Below, piece by piece: positions 1 through 9,608 of a DNA stretch of 64,000 nucleotides (its first letter is position 1; each line of letters opens with the position of its first letter). The position numbers and the translations under genes were made by a program. This DNA comes from an uncultured Aquimarina sp. GTDB taxonomy: Bacteria; Bacteroidota; Bacteroidia; Flavobacteriales; Flavobacteriaceae. The DNA lies in contig CANMMM010000011.1 of NCBI GenBank assembly GCA_947498935.1, positions 1 to 64,000 on the forward strand, in the 5' to 3' direction. The notes under the pieces were generated by a model, which saw only the letters and a list, made by a program, of their open reading frames with translations, did not search any database and was not told where the DNA came from.

Positions 1-2950
1 GCAGTTACTGTAGTATCTGTAGCAGGATCATCGGCATCATTTCCGATATCTGCTAATAGAGACTCCGAAGTATTTACCGCATCAATCATCGCTTGTACTT
101 CCGCTTCGGTAGCAGGGCTACTAAATGCAGCTGGATTAGTAGCAATATAGTCTAAGTACGCTGCTTCATTAGCAGGAATCGCGCTACTTACATTTGGTAA
201 TGCATTTAAGTCAGCAGCAGTGGTTCCTGTCGTTGTTGCATTGTCTCCATTATCCGCATCTGTTCCGATGTTGGCTAATAGTGTTTCATTGGCATTTACG
301 GCATCAATCATAGCTTGTACTTCTGCCTCAGTTGCAGGGCTACTAAAGGCAGCTGCATTGGCAGCGATGTACTCTAAATAGGCTGCTTCATTGGCAGGAA
401 TCGCGCCACTTACATTTGGTAATGCATTTAAGTCTGCTGCCGTGGTTCCTGTGGTAGTTGCATTATCGCCATTATCAGCATCTGTTCCGATGTTGGCTAA
501 TAGTGTTTCATTGGCATTTACTGCATCGATCATCGCTTGTACTTCGGCCTCAGTTGCAGGGCTACTAAATGCAGCTGCATTTGCTGCGATATACTCTAAA
601 TAAGCTGCTTCATTAGCAGGAATCGCGCCACTTACATTTGGTAATGCATTTAAGTCTGCAGCAGTAGTTCCTGTGGTAGTTGCATTGTCGCCATTATCCG
701 CATCTGTTCCGATGTTTGCTAATAGTGTCTCATTGGCATTTACGGCATCGATCATCGCTTGTACTTCTGCTTCTGTAGCAGGGCTACTAAAGGCAGCTGC
801 ATTGGCAGCGATGTATTCTAAATAAGCTGCTTCATTGGCAGGAATCGCACCACTTACATTTGGTAATGCATTTAAGTCAGCAGCCGTGGTTCCTGTCGTT
901 GTTGCATTATCACCATTATCGGCATCTGTACCGATGTTCGCCAATAAAGTTTCATTAGCATTTACGGCATCAATCATTGCCTGTACTTCCGCTTCTGTAG
1001 CAGGGCTACTAAAGGCAGCTGCATTGGCAGCGATGTACTCTAAATAGGCTGCTTCATTGGCAGGAATCGCGCCACTTACATTTGGTAATGCATTTAAGTC
1101 TGCTGCGGTAGTTCCTGTCGTTGTTGCATTATCACCATTATCAGCATCTGTTCCGATATTGGCTAATAGTGTTTCATTGGCATTTACGGCATCGATCATC
1201 GCTTGTACTTCTGCCTCAGTTGCAGGGCTACTAAACGCTGCTGCATTTGCTGCGATGTATTCTAAGTAGGCTGCTTCATTGGCAGGAATCGCGCCACTTA
1301 CATTTGGTAATGCATTTAAGTCAGCAGCCGTGGTTCCTGTCGTAGTTGCATTGTCACCATTATCGGCATCTGTACCGATGTTCGCCAATAAAGTTTCATT
1401 GGCATTTACGGCATCAATCATCGCTTGTACTTCTGCCTCGGTTGCAGGGCTGCTAAACGCAGCTGCATTGGCAGCGATGTACTCTAAATAGGCTGCTTCA
1501 TTGGCAGGAATCGCGCCACTTACATTTGGTAATGCATTTAAGTCTGCTGCGGTAGTTCCTGTGGTAGTTGCATTATCACCATTATCCGCATCTGTTCCGA
1601 TGTTGGCTAATAGTGTTTCATTGGCATTTACTGCATCAATCATTGCCTGTACTTCGGCCTCAGTTGCAGGGCTGCTAAAGGCAGCAGCATTGGCAGCGAT
1701 GTACTCTAAATAAGCTGCTTCATTGGCAGGAATCGCGCCACTTACATTTGGTAATGCATTTAAGTCTGCTGCCGTGGTTCCTGTCGTTGTTGCATTATCA
1801 CCATTATCCGCATCCGTACCGATGTTGGCTAATAGTGTTTCATTGGCATTTACGGCATCGATCATCGCTTGTACTTCCGCTTCGGTAGCAGGGCTGCTAA
1901 ATGCAGCTGCATTGGCAGCGATGTATTCTAAGTAGGCTGTTTCATTGGCAGGAATCGCGCCACTTACATTTGGTAATGCATTTAAGTCTGCTGCGGTAGT
2001 TCCTGTCGTTGTTGCATTATCACCATTATCGGCATCTGTACCGATGTTCGCCAATAAAGTTTCATTAGCATTTACTGTATCGATCATCGCTTGTACTTCG
2101 GCTTCTGTAGCAGGGCTACTAAATGCAGCTGCATTGGCGGCGATGTACTCTAAGTAGGCTGCTTCATTGGCAGGAATCGCGCCACTTACATTTGGTAATG
2201 CATTTAAGTCTGCTGCCGTGGTTCCTGTCGTTGTTGCATTATCACCATTATCCGCATCTGTTCCGATGTTCGCCAATAAAGTTTCATTAGCATTTACTGC
2301 ATCGATCATTGCCTGTACTTCTGCCTCAGTAGCAGGGCTGCTAAAGGCAGCTGCATTGGCAGCGATGTACTCTAAATAAGCTGCTTCATTGGCAGGAATC
2401 GCGCCACTTACATTTGGTAATGCATTTAAGTCTGCCGCAGTGGTTCCTGTAGTCGTTGCATTGTCGCCATTATCCGCATCTGTTCCGATGTTGGCTAATA
2501 GTGTCTCATTAGCATTTACGGCATCGATCATCGCTTGTACCTCAGCGGCTGTAGCAGGACTACTAAACGCATCTGGATTGGCGTCTATATATTCTTGATA
2601 GGCAGTTTCATTAGCAGGAATCGCTCCAGTGACTCCTACAATTGAGTTTAATTCTGAGGTAGTCACTGTAGAATCGGTTCCTAGATCATCTGCATCAGCA
2701 CCAATATCTGCTAAGATAGTTTCTGAAGTGTTTACCGCAGTAATCATGGCTTGTACTTCTGCTTCGGTAGCTGGGCTACTAAAAGGTCCTTCATTGGCTG
2801 CTATTGCTGCTAGATATGCTGCTTCATTGGCAGGAATTGCACCACTAACATTAGGTAGTGCATTTAAGTCTGCTGCGGTAGTCCCTGTAGTGTTGGTATT
2901 ATCTCCATTAGTAGCATCTGTTCCGATGTTGGCTAACAGGGTGTCTGCAT
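1..2950 (-). repeat. 222-bp in-frame tandem repeat array inside the adhesin gene
   Basis: About 13 units are visible. A fixed anchor (caggaatcgc on the plus strand) recurs at a spacing of 222 bp from about position 170 to 2615, and the next unit is 216 bp. The two units nearest the N-terminus (about 2580-2950) and the unit at 1-170 are diverged. The ten or so between are nearly identical at the protein level. Silent and conservative variants (for example gctaatagtgtt versus gccaataaagtt) are shuffled between copies, which suggests gene conversion or unequal crossing-over. The array continues past the left edge, so total copy number is unknown. Confidence 0.95.
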
Positions 2951-5027
2951 CGTCATCTTCGATAGTGATATCTGCACTTTGATTGGTAGGACCTGCACTT
3001 ACTCCATCTACAGCACTAAGATCGCCAATAGTAGCAGTAGCAATTTCATCCCCTTCAATATCGCTATCATCAGTCACATCTAAAGCTACTGTAACACTTG
3101 CTTGTCCGTTAGGAATGACTGCATTCGTGATGGTTGTATAGTCTGTACCATTGGTAGCTGTACCACTCATCACTAAAGGAATCGTAATACTGTTAGCTAG
3201 TAAATTGGTTTGAGATAGTGTTACGGTATATTCTCCGTTGTTAGGTCCGGTTTCATCTGCTGTTGTATCTGTAGCAGTGACACTTACAGTTGCTGAAAAA
3301 CAATCTAAAGATACCACCCCACTATTGGTATAATTACCATTAGGTGCGGTATATCCATCGGTTCCACTAGTTACGACTCCGTCACTATCTACGGTAAGGC
3401 CACTACCAAAGGTACCTGTACCTAAGAACCCATTATCATCTGTATCGGTAAACTCTGATTCTAATACATCATTACAGCCATCTCCATCGGCGTCTATATC
3501 TCGATGATTGGGTGCGCCATCTGGGGTATCTTCTGAATCAGCAAGGGTATAATTAATCGTACCACTATTTTCTTGTCCCGCTGCTTGTACTGCATCGGGT
3601 ACTCCGTCTGTTCCTACTGCTCCATTGACCACTCCATTGGTATGGGGTTGGTTATGGCCTGCTTCTACTGCATCATAGATCCCATCATTATCAGAGTCTA
3701 AATCAAATACATTTTCTACTCCATCGCCATCCGAATCACAAGATAAGGTAGCATTAAATCCAAAACCTTCATTTCCTGCAAAACCAGATATTATTGCGGT
3801 GTCAAAATCTATAGTGACAGGAAAGGTAGCTGTACTCATATCGATAGACATGTTCCAAATAGAAAGATTCGCATTTCCAGATCCTAAAGTTAGTGTAGAT
3901 CCAGAAGTAATCGTAGCACCATTTGCAAAGTTAGTGACTTCATTGTTTGGATCTGATAAAATTGCATTCCCTCCACTAGACCAAGTAACGGTAACATTCT
4001 TTTCTCTGTTTTCAAAAGGAAGTGCCGCATTGGGTACTCTAGTCGCTAAAACAAAGGTTTGTAGTGTTCCCTGAGTAGGTGCTTGTAAGGTAATATCAAG
4101 AGTTGTGTTTACATTACCCCCCTGATTCCATTGAAGTTGTAATCCATTAACGACTCCATTAGTGATTTGATTTAACGCATCACTAGACACCATACTAAAA
4201 TTCATTAAGGAACCATCTCCTGTAAAAGAACCTCCTACATTTACTGTTCCTGAGCCACTATCGATACTTCCTAAGGCTGTAAAATCACATTCATCAGTAT
4301 CTAGAATTCCATCATTATCGTCATCAGCATCTACATTATTATCTGCTACTGCATCTCCATCGGTGTTTTGAAGCGTACTATTCCATTTGGCGGCGCTTAC
4401 GGGAGTTGTGTGTATGGCTCCTACTTGCGTTTCTAATTCCCAATCGGCATTACGCTGCTGGTGCCCTGTCTTATCTATTGAAGCTGCTACATTGGCTCCT
4501 GTAAGTGTAGCCAATTGATTGACAAATTGTTTTCCTATGGCTCCTTTGGCTACATTACATCCATATAATAAGATGTCTGCTTCTGGGTGTAATGCTGCTT
4601 TTATAGTAGCAATGGCTTCTGACTGATGCGTAGCTAATGTATGCGCATTGGTCTGTTTAGCTCCTAATAAAAGGGTTCCTGCCTCTCCATGACTCATGAT
4701 GTGTACCGACTGGACATCGGTATATGACTGCATGGCCTTGGCTATCTGTTCTAGTCCATCCGACGAGGCATCGAGTATGACTACTGGATCTGTAATCGTA
4801 ATGTACTCTTGTAAGTTGGCTACACTTTGATCTATAAAATAAATCGCGCTGCCATTGGTACTATTACGTATATTGTGTTTCGTAAGTGGTAGAACCTCTG
4901 TGGTTCTGTGGTGAATGTTAGCATCTGGTATGAATGCTTTGGTCTGTGCTATGCCTATACTGGTCATAAGTATACTAATGCATAGCATTCTGACAATTCT
5001 ACTGGTAATTTTTGTCATTTTTAGCAT
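1..5027 (-). CDS. Giant repeat-rich surface adhesin, N-terminal part (DUF4347, Calx-beta, 74-residue repeats); 3' end outside window
   Basis: This reading frame is open on the minus strand from an ATG at 5027 (an in-frame ATG at 5018 is also possible) to the left edge, about 1675 codons, so the C-terminus is missing. It begins with a signal peptide (basic start, then LCISILMTSIGIAQ). A DUF4347-like domain follows, with HIMSHGEAG and LLYGCNVAKG motifs (residues about 50-190). Next come Asp-rich segments of the type DSDGDG and DADDDNDG, likely calcium-binding. A Calx-beta-like domain lies at about residues 570-690, containing ADETGPNNGEYTVTLSQ. The remainder is a 74-residue tandem repeat with the signature LPNVSGAIPANEAAYL and AEVQAMIDAVNANETLLAN. 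DUF4347 proteins are typically very large secreted adhesins; an adhesion role and T9SS export are inferred, since the sorting tail is outside the window. The many 70-residue plus-strand frames here are antisense shadows. Confidence 0.85.
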   Translation of the reverse strand, partial: MLKMTKITSRIVRMLCISILMTSIGIAQTKAFIPDANIHHRTTEVLPLTKHNIRNSTNGSAIYFIDQSVANLQEYITITDPVVILDASSDGLEQIAKAMQSYTDVQSVHIMSHGEAGTLLLGAKQTNAHTLATHQSEAIATIKAALHPEADILLYGCNVAKGAIGKQFVNQLATLTGANVAASIDKTGHQQRNADWELETQVGAIHTTPVSAAKWNSTLQNTDGDAVADNNVDADDDNDGILDTDECDFTALGSIDSGSGTVNVGGSFTGDGSLMNFSMVSSDALNQITNGVVNGLQLQWNQGGNVNTTLDITLQAPTQGTLQTFVLATRVPNAALPFENREKNVTVTWSSGGNAILSDPNNEVTNFANGATITSGSTLTLGSGNANLSIWNMSIDMSTATFPVTIDFDTAIISGFAGNEGFGFNATLSCDSDGDGVENVFDLDSDNDGIYDAVEAGHNQPHTNGVVNGAVGTDGVPDAVQAAGQENSGTINYTLADSEDTPDGAPNHRDIDADGDGCNDVLESEFTDTDDNGFLGTGTFGSGLTVDSDGVVTSGTDGYTAPNGNYTNSGVVSLDCFSATVSVTATDTTADETGPNNGEYTVTLSQTNLLANSITIPLVMSGTATNGTDYTTITNAVIPNGQASVTVALDVTDDSDIEGDEIATATIGDLSAVDGVSAGPTNQSADITIEDDDADTLLANIGTDATNGDNTNTTGTTAADLNALPNVSGAIPANEAAYLAAIAANEGPFSSPATEAEVQAMITAVNTSETILADIGADADDLGTDSTVTTSELNSIVGVTGAIPANETAYQEYIDANPDAFSSPATAAEVQAMIDAVNANETLLANIGTDADNGDNATTTGTTAADLNALPNVSGAIPANEAAYLEYIAANAAAFSSPATEAEVQAMIDAVNANETLLANIGTDADNGDNATTTGTTAADLNALPNVSGAIPANEAAYLEYIAANAAAFSSPATEAEVQAMIDTVNANETLLANIGTDADNGDNATTTGTTAADLNALPNVSGAIPANETAYLEYIAANAAAFSSPATEAEVQAMIDAVNANETLLANIGTDADNGDNATTTGTTAADLNALPNVSGAIPANEAAYLEYIAANAAAFSSPATEAEVQAMIDAVNANETLLANIGTDADNGDNATTTGTTAADLNALPNVSGAIPANEAAYLEYIAANAAAFSSPATEAEVQAMIDAVNANETLLANIGTDADNGDNATTTGTTAADLNALPNVSGAIPANEAAYLEYIAANAAAFSSPATEAEVQAMIDAVNANETLLANIGTDADNGDNATTTGTTAADLNALPNVSGAIPANEAAYLEYIAANAAAFSSPATEAEVQAMIDAVNANETLLANIGTDADNGDNATTTGTTAADLNALPNVSGAIPANEAAYLEYIAANAAAFSSPATEAEVQAMIDAVNANETLLANIGTDADNGDNATTTGTTAADLNALPNVSGAIPANEAAYLEYIAANAAAFSSPATEAEVQAMIDAVNANETLLANIGTDADNGDNATTTGTTAADLNALPNVSGAIPANEAAYLEYIAANAAAFSSPATEAEVQAMIDAVNANETLLANIGTDADNGDNATTTGTTAADLNALPNVSSAIPANEAAYLDYIATNPAAFSSPATEAEVQAMIDAVNTSESLLADIGNDADDPATDTTVT

Positions 5028-5895
5028 TTTAGATTCATAAATTGTAGTTAGTTATATAAAGAGGGTAATGAATATTTGTGTTGACTACGCTCTGCTACTC
5101 TGTGCGTATAAAAAGGGGTGCCTCTAGCTGTGACTGCTAGCGTAGTTGTTTTTTTAATGGTGACTTGCTTTGTATAATGCTTATTACTGGTATCTGTAGT
5201 TTTTATATGTGTATAAGCCGAAAAGTATTTCGTACTACTATGAATAACTATCTCTTTGGGAAGATGAAAAAAATACATACTTAGTTGACACAAATTTTAT
5301 TTAACGAGTGTTTTTTACTGTCTTATCTTTGGGGTATTCTTAATAGGTATTAGTTTATATAGTAGATCAATAAAAGTAGTATACACCTTATATAAATGAA
5401 ACTTTCTACCTATAGGTATGACTACCAATAGCTAGTTCTTATACTTACTTTATTGATTTTTAACGTTTATTGTATTTTTAGAGATTTTGTTAATACTTTG
5501 TGAATTTAGCTATAATTACAGTAAAATCATTACTTTGTCACATCCTAATAAGTACGGTAAAACACTAAAAATCAACACATATCATTTTTACTTCCATAAT
5601 TACGATGTATACTCAATACAAAGGAGGTTATCATTTTGTAGACACTACGTACTATGATTCCTAAACGCTACTTGTAGGCTGTATGTAGTCTGATGCTGCA
5701 ATGAATATCCTTAAGCAATTAACACGGACACTTTCTATAACACTCACTCTTTTTTTAATCATCGGGTGCTGTTAATGCTATAGTTTACTCAACATTTTTG
5801 TCTCTCGCTATTATCAGAAAATTGTACATCACTTTATATGCTAGCAATCGATAACTAATATATATCTGTAATGCTCATACCCAAATCACTATTTT
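5028..5895. other. AT-rich intergenic stretch upstream of the adhesin gene
   Basis: I see no convincing gene here. The only frame over 60 codons (5048-5293, minus) has no recognisable signal, domain or start context and is not called. The stretch should contain the promoter of the adhesin gene, but no clear TAnnTTTG box lies close to the start at 5027. Confidence 0.5.
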
Positions 5896-5984
5896 GCGTT
5901 AGGGATAGGAGCGGCATCCTTTTTTGTTTTCCTTTAAAAAAACAAAAAAGATATAGCGGATAGCCCGACCCTTGTGGTAACGCC
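5896..5984 (-). repeat. Family A hairpin element, copy A1
   Basis: On the minus strand it starts GGGCGTTACC and ends CCCTAACGC, so its ends pair (GCGTTA with TAACGC). The central arms CTTTTTTGTTTT and AAAACAAAAAAG pair as a long apical stem. It lies downstream of the minus-strand phosphatase gene, with palindrome B1 between them. The strand given is the one reading GGGCGTTACC 5' to 3'. Confidence 0.85.
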
Positions 5985-6066
5985 CTCATTATAAACATAC
6001 CACTTTTCAGTTGCTATACTAAAAAAGCCATTTAGTAATCGAGTGCTACTAAATGGCTTATACAAT

Positions 6067-6227
6067 GAAGTGGTTTAAACTTTTTATAATTTGCTATAAA
6101 AACGATCTTTTGCACCCAAATTTTGCAATTTTTGAGTTCCGTAGCGCTGCTATGCAACAAAAAAATTACTTCATTTGGACACAAAATCTTCGATTTTCGC
6201 TGAAATCGAAAAAGTTTAAACCACTTC
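6067..6227 (+). repeat. Family B 161-bp palindromic element, copy B1
   Basis: The termini are perfect 19-bp inverted repeats (GAAGTGGTTTAAACTTTTT and its complement). Pairing continues inward with small interruptions to an apical hairpin GTTCCGTAGC-gct-GCTATGCAAC, so the whole element could fold into one long hairpin. Because of this symmetry both strands carry open frames of about 63 codons that encode similar peptides; these are not genes. Confidence 0.9.
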
Positions 6228-6252
6228 AATATTTTGAATCGTGAAGTATGTT

Positions 6253-8397
6253 TTATTTTTTTATAAAACGTTGTGTAAAAACGGTTGTATCATTTTTATT
6301 ACTGATCCGCAGGAGATAAAACCCTAACGGGATGTTTTGGGTATCTATTTTTACGAGTGCTTGCTGCTGTGCTGTGTGGATGATGGTTTGCTTCACTAAC
6401 TTGCCTTGTAGGTCATATAGTCCTACTAAGTAATTGCCTTGGATAGGGTTAAATCCTTCGGTACGTACTATAATATGGGTATCGAATGGATTTGGGTAGC
6501 TGGTAAATACGGGTTGCTTATTAGCTGTAGTAGTTTCGGTAACTGTATTGGAAATTGATTTTTTATAGTTTTTGGTATCTTGCCTCTTATAAGTAATGAT
6601 TAATCTTGCTGCTTTGTTAGCACCTCCTTCGTAGGAATCGGCTACTCTTTTGGCTGCGGTATTGGTGAGACTATTTCCTTTTCCTCTAATGGCAAAACTA
6701 GCACTGTTTCCTGATGTCCAATTCCGTTTATTTACCAAGCGCTGTACCATATTTTTTAAATCAGGGGATTGCTGTGCATTACCACTCTGATTTCTAGTCC
6801 AAGCATCAGGTCTCCATATGACTTTAGACGAAAATACGGATCTACCTGATACATTGTTAGCCGTGGAAAAAGAGGGTGAGTTACTACTATTCTGCAAGGC
6901 TATTTCTAGCTGGGTGGCTGTACGATTACTTTCGTCTGCGGTGAATTGAAGATAGGCACTGGTGATGGTTGCATTTTTAGGTACTGCTACTTGGGTAAAT
7001 CGCAATCCGATGACTTGGTAACTATCATTATTATAGGAGTCATATACGAATTCTAAATCACTACTATTGGTGTAAATTTCGCCATATTTATCTTCTTCTA
7101 CGTCGTCATTTCCAGTAGTAATAGTCATGGTTACTGTACGCTGCTCGGTAGGATCTGGATTGGTTGTTCCATTTTGGGTAATGGTTACGACACTACCATT
7201 AGAGGGATTCCATATAGAGAGATTGGCTGGAATCTGAAAAACATTATTGTTGGATACTTCTCCTACTTGAGTGGCATTGTCTACATTAATGGTACGGGTT
7301 TGGATGGCATTTTTATCTACAAAAATCCATTTGAATTGATTGAATCTGGCTGAGTTTCTAGTCCATCGTTTGGTATCATTATTAGTACGTAATGGGGCGC
7401 CCCAGCAACCTTCTCCTACGTATACAGTGCCTTGGGCATCGTCTCTAATGAATCCCTCATCATTACCAGAGGCTGTGGTGGGTTTTAGTGGCCAAGTAGT
7501 TTTGACAGTATGTGCATCACATTCTACGACAAGTTTTACTCCGCTATCATAAAATAATTGTGCCCAATTCCTATACTGACTATTGCCTTCTGATTTATAA
7601 GAAACATGTGGTCGCATCGGTTTATGATACTGTGCGATTTTCCATTGTACATTGCTGTGTATGTTTAGATCATTGCGCAGCCAAGTGGTTTGATTGCCTC
7701 CGATAGCTATTTCTGTATTGAGTGTATAGGTTCTGACTAGATTATCGCCAAAGGTAATGGCATAATATACAGTGGGTGAAGGGGTGTCGAATAGGTTATA
7801 GATACTGTTATTGCTATCTTCATGATTGCCTCTGGCTGCAATGATGGGAAACATTCTTCCATCGGTAGCAATGGTTAATTGCCAATCATCGAACCAAGCG
7901 CTCCATTGGCGATTGGTGTCTCTATCTGTCATATCGCCTCCAAAGAGTACGGCATGGGGTTTTAGCTTGGCTACTAATCGATTGGCGTTTTGTCGTGGAG
8001 TTCTGTTGTTACGTGAGTCTCCTCCTGCTATAAATGACAAACGACTGCTATCAGAAGGAGCTGTTTTAAACCAAAAACGCTGGCTAGTGCCTTGACTATC
8101 TTTGATCACAAAATAATAGGCGGTATTGGGTTGTAGTCCTGTAAGGCGGCTAAAGGTATTGTTCATGCCTTTATAAGCAATAGTTCGATCTGGAGCTTTG
8201 GCATTTGGGTAGCGGGTATAGGCTGTTCCGTAGTCTGTAGTACCGTAATATACAATCGGATTGTTACCCGATACTTGATTCCACCCGATAACGATAGAGG
8301 TTGCTGGATTGCCCCTAAGCGTGAGTCGGTATTTTTCGGTAGTAGCTTGCACAGAGAAAGCGATGCATACTATGAATACAAAGAGTAGTTGTTTCAT
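6253..8397 (-). CDS. Secreted metallophosphoesterase (purple acid phosphatase-like) with T9SS sorting tail
   Basis: The start is placed at the ATG at 8397, because the protein then opens with a signal peptide (MKQLLFVFIVCIAFSVQA); the open frame extends 23 codons further upstream. An Fn3-like purple acid phosphatase N-terminal domain (residues about 20-115) precedes a calcineurin-like core. The metal-ligand motifs are GGDSR (about 125-129), GGDMTDRD (about 153-160), GNHED (about 190-194), YHKPM (about 257-261) and CDAH (about 293-296), the last standing in for the usual GHxH. A beta-sandwich similar to DNRLRE-type modules follows (about 420-600), then a Por-type sorting domain containing SYPNPF and ending FIKK. 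It probably hydrolyses phosphoesters outside the cell or at the outer surface. The substrate cannot be told. Confidence 0.88.
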   Translation of the reverse strand: MKQLLFVFIVCIAFSVQATTEKYRLTLRGNPATSIVIGWNQVSGNNPIVYYGTTDYGTAYTRYPNAKAPDRTIAYKGMNNTFSRLTGLQPNTAYYFVIKDSQGTSQRFWFKTAPSDSSRLSFIAGGDSRNNRTPRQNANRLVAKLKPHAVLFGGDMTDRDTNRQWSAWFDDWQLTIATDGRMFPIIAARGNHEDSNNSIYNLFDTPSPTVYYAITFGDNLVRTYTLNTEIAIGGNQTTWLRNDLNIHSNVQWKIAQYHKPMRPHVSYKSEGNSQYRNWAQLFYDSGVKLVVECDAHTVKTTWPLKPTTASGNDEGFIRDDAQGTVYVGEGCWGAPLRTNNDTKRWTRNSARFNQFKWIFVDKNAIQTRTINVDNATQVGEVSNNNVFQIPANLSIWNPSNGSVVTITQNGTTNPDPTEQRTVTMTITTGNDDVEEDKYGEIYTNSSDLEFVYDSYNNDSYQVIGLRFTQVAVPKNATITSAYLQFTADESNRTATQLEIALQNSSNSPSFSTANNVSGRSVFSSKVIWRPDAWTRNQSGNAQQSPDLKNMVQRLVNKRNWTSGNSASFAIRGKGNSLTNTAAKRVADSYEGGANKAARLIITYKRQDTKNYKKSISNTVTETTTANKQPVFTSYPNPFDTHIIVRTEGFNPIQGNYLVGLYDLQGKLVKQTIIHTAQQQALVKIDTQNIPLGFYLLRISNKNDTTVFTQRFIKK

Positions 8398-8612
8398 TTG
8401 TTTTTTGTGTTTTTGATGTGTTAGCATTGTCCATGGTATATGTCTGTTTAGATACCACAGGCTCATCCTATTGAGTGATCTTATGATTCGTTAGTTATTA
8501 CTCAAATGTAACGGATTGAATGCTCCGATATACCTACTGAAATCAATCTTAATTGATCCTTAAATCACATAACGTATTCATAGTCATAGTATAACTTTTA
8601 GTTGATGGTTTG

Positions 8613-8632
8613 TTAACATAATTATATGTTAA
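8613..8632. promoter_or_regulatory. 20-nt perfect inverted repeat upstream of the membrane-protein gene
   Basis: TTAACATA and TATGTTAA flank a 4-nt ATTA centre, and the whole sits 10 nt before the ATG at 8643. The position suits an operator overlapping the promoter or leader. AT-rich palindromes also arise by chance, so the role is uncertain. Confidence 0.35.
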
Positions 8633-8642
8633 TTTGTTGACT

Positions 8643-9509
8643 ATGAATATTGGTACTCAACTCATTTTTAGACTGTCTGTAAGCTTGATTTTTTTGGGAC
8701 GCGCTTGGCAACATCTCTTCTGGGACGCGCCTTTTCGTGCTATTTTTTGGGATGAAACGCTGTTACGGCCTATTATAGAAAATGTACTAAGGATGGATTG
8801 GCAATCGTATGCTACTAGTATCTCTACAGATACTGTGATCCAGTCGCTGATTATAACTCACGGTATTGTGTATTTGATTGCCGCTGTGATGACTTGGTGG
8901 ATTCGGCGCGATAGACAGTATTGGCTACGTTATTGGATCTATATAGGTGGTATGTGCCTGCTCATTCTAGCGATGCTACAGACCAAAGAAAAGTTTTATC
9001 ATATCGCTCAGTTTTTTGAACACAGTATTCAATTCGGCTTACCATTTGTGTTTGTCTATTCATTACAGAAAACAGTTTCAGTCCCTCGGCTGATGAATTG
9101 CCTAAAACTACTGATTGCGATTACCTTTTTTTCGCATGGATTGTATGCGTTTGGCGTGTATCCAGTTCCTGGCCATTTTATAGATATGACGATTCGTATT
9201 GTAGGTATTTCTGAAAAAACTGCTATTTCTTTTCTATATGTAGCTGGCATGTTAGATTTTATACTTGCAATACTCCTTTTTGTACCTTTTGTATACCGAT
9301 ATGCACTATGGTATGCTGCGGTATGGGGATTGCTTACGGCATTGGCTAGAATTGTAGCTAACTTCTACATTGATTTTCCGATACAATCACTACATCAATA
9401 TCTCTATTTAGTAGTGTATCGACTCCCTCATGGTTTGGTACCACTACTGGTACTTGTATATGCTCAAAAACAGTATCTTTTATCTATGCATACACTGAGC
9501 ACAAAATAA
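8643..9509 (+). CDS. Multi-pass membrane protein of unknown function
   Basis: The protein has 288 residues from the ATG at 8643; a TTG nine bases upstream is less likely as a start. It has about seven hydrophobic helices (for example LIFRLSVSLIFLG, LIITHGIVYLIAAVM, YIGGMCLLILAML, FLYVAGMLDFILAILLFVPF) separated by short basic or aromatic loops. The shape faintly recalls DoxX-like or other small quinone-related membrane proteins, but I see no diagnostic motif. It is transcribed away from the phosphatase gene, stands alone, and is followed by a strong bidirectional terminator. Existence as a gene is well supported; function is unknown. Confidence 0.72.
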   Translation: MNIGTQLIFRLSVSLIFLGRAWQHLFWDAPFRAIFWDETLLRPIIENVLRMDWQSYATSISTDTVIQSLIITHGIVYLIAAVMTWWIRRDRQYWLRYWIYIGGMCLLILAMLQTKEKFYHIAQFFEHSIQFGLPFVFVYSLQKTVSVPRLMNCLKLLIAITFFSHGLYAFGVYPVPGHFIDMTIRIVGISEKTAISFLYVAGMLDFILAILLFVPFVYRYALWYAAVWGLLTALARIVANFYIDFPIQSLHQYLYLVVYRLPHGLVPLLVLVYAQKQYLLSMHTLSTK

Positions 9510-9535
9510 CTAGCTACTACCTGTATGTAAGTATA

Positions 9536-9577
9536 AAAAAAGAGTGCTTTGATCATAGTTACCAAAGCACTCTTTTT
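9536..9577. terminator. Bidirectional intrinsic terminator
   Basis: AGAGTGCTTTG and CAAAGCACTCT form an 11-bp stem around an 11-nt loop, with A-runs before and T-runs after. It lies between two convergent genes and can serve both. Confidence 0.88.
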
Positions 9578-9608
9578 CATTGATGTATAAGCTATTGTTT
9601 GTGCATTA

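Noticed and set aside
391..2598. Series of 70-codon plus-strand frames at 222-bp spacing
   Set aside because: They are antisense shadows of the adhesin repeat; the minus-strand frame is continuous with a signal peptide and recognisable domains.
1..2950. CRISPR-like array
   Set aside because: The units are 222-bp coding repeats with no unique spacers.
5048..5293. 81-codon minus-strand frame upstream of the adhesin gene
   Set aside because: No signal, domain or start context; composition resembles non-coding AT-rich DNA.
6032..6244. Two overlapping frames of about 63-65 codons on opposite strands
   Set aside because: They encode similar peptides only because the DNA is a palindrome (B1).
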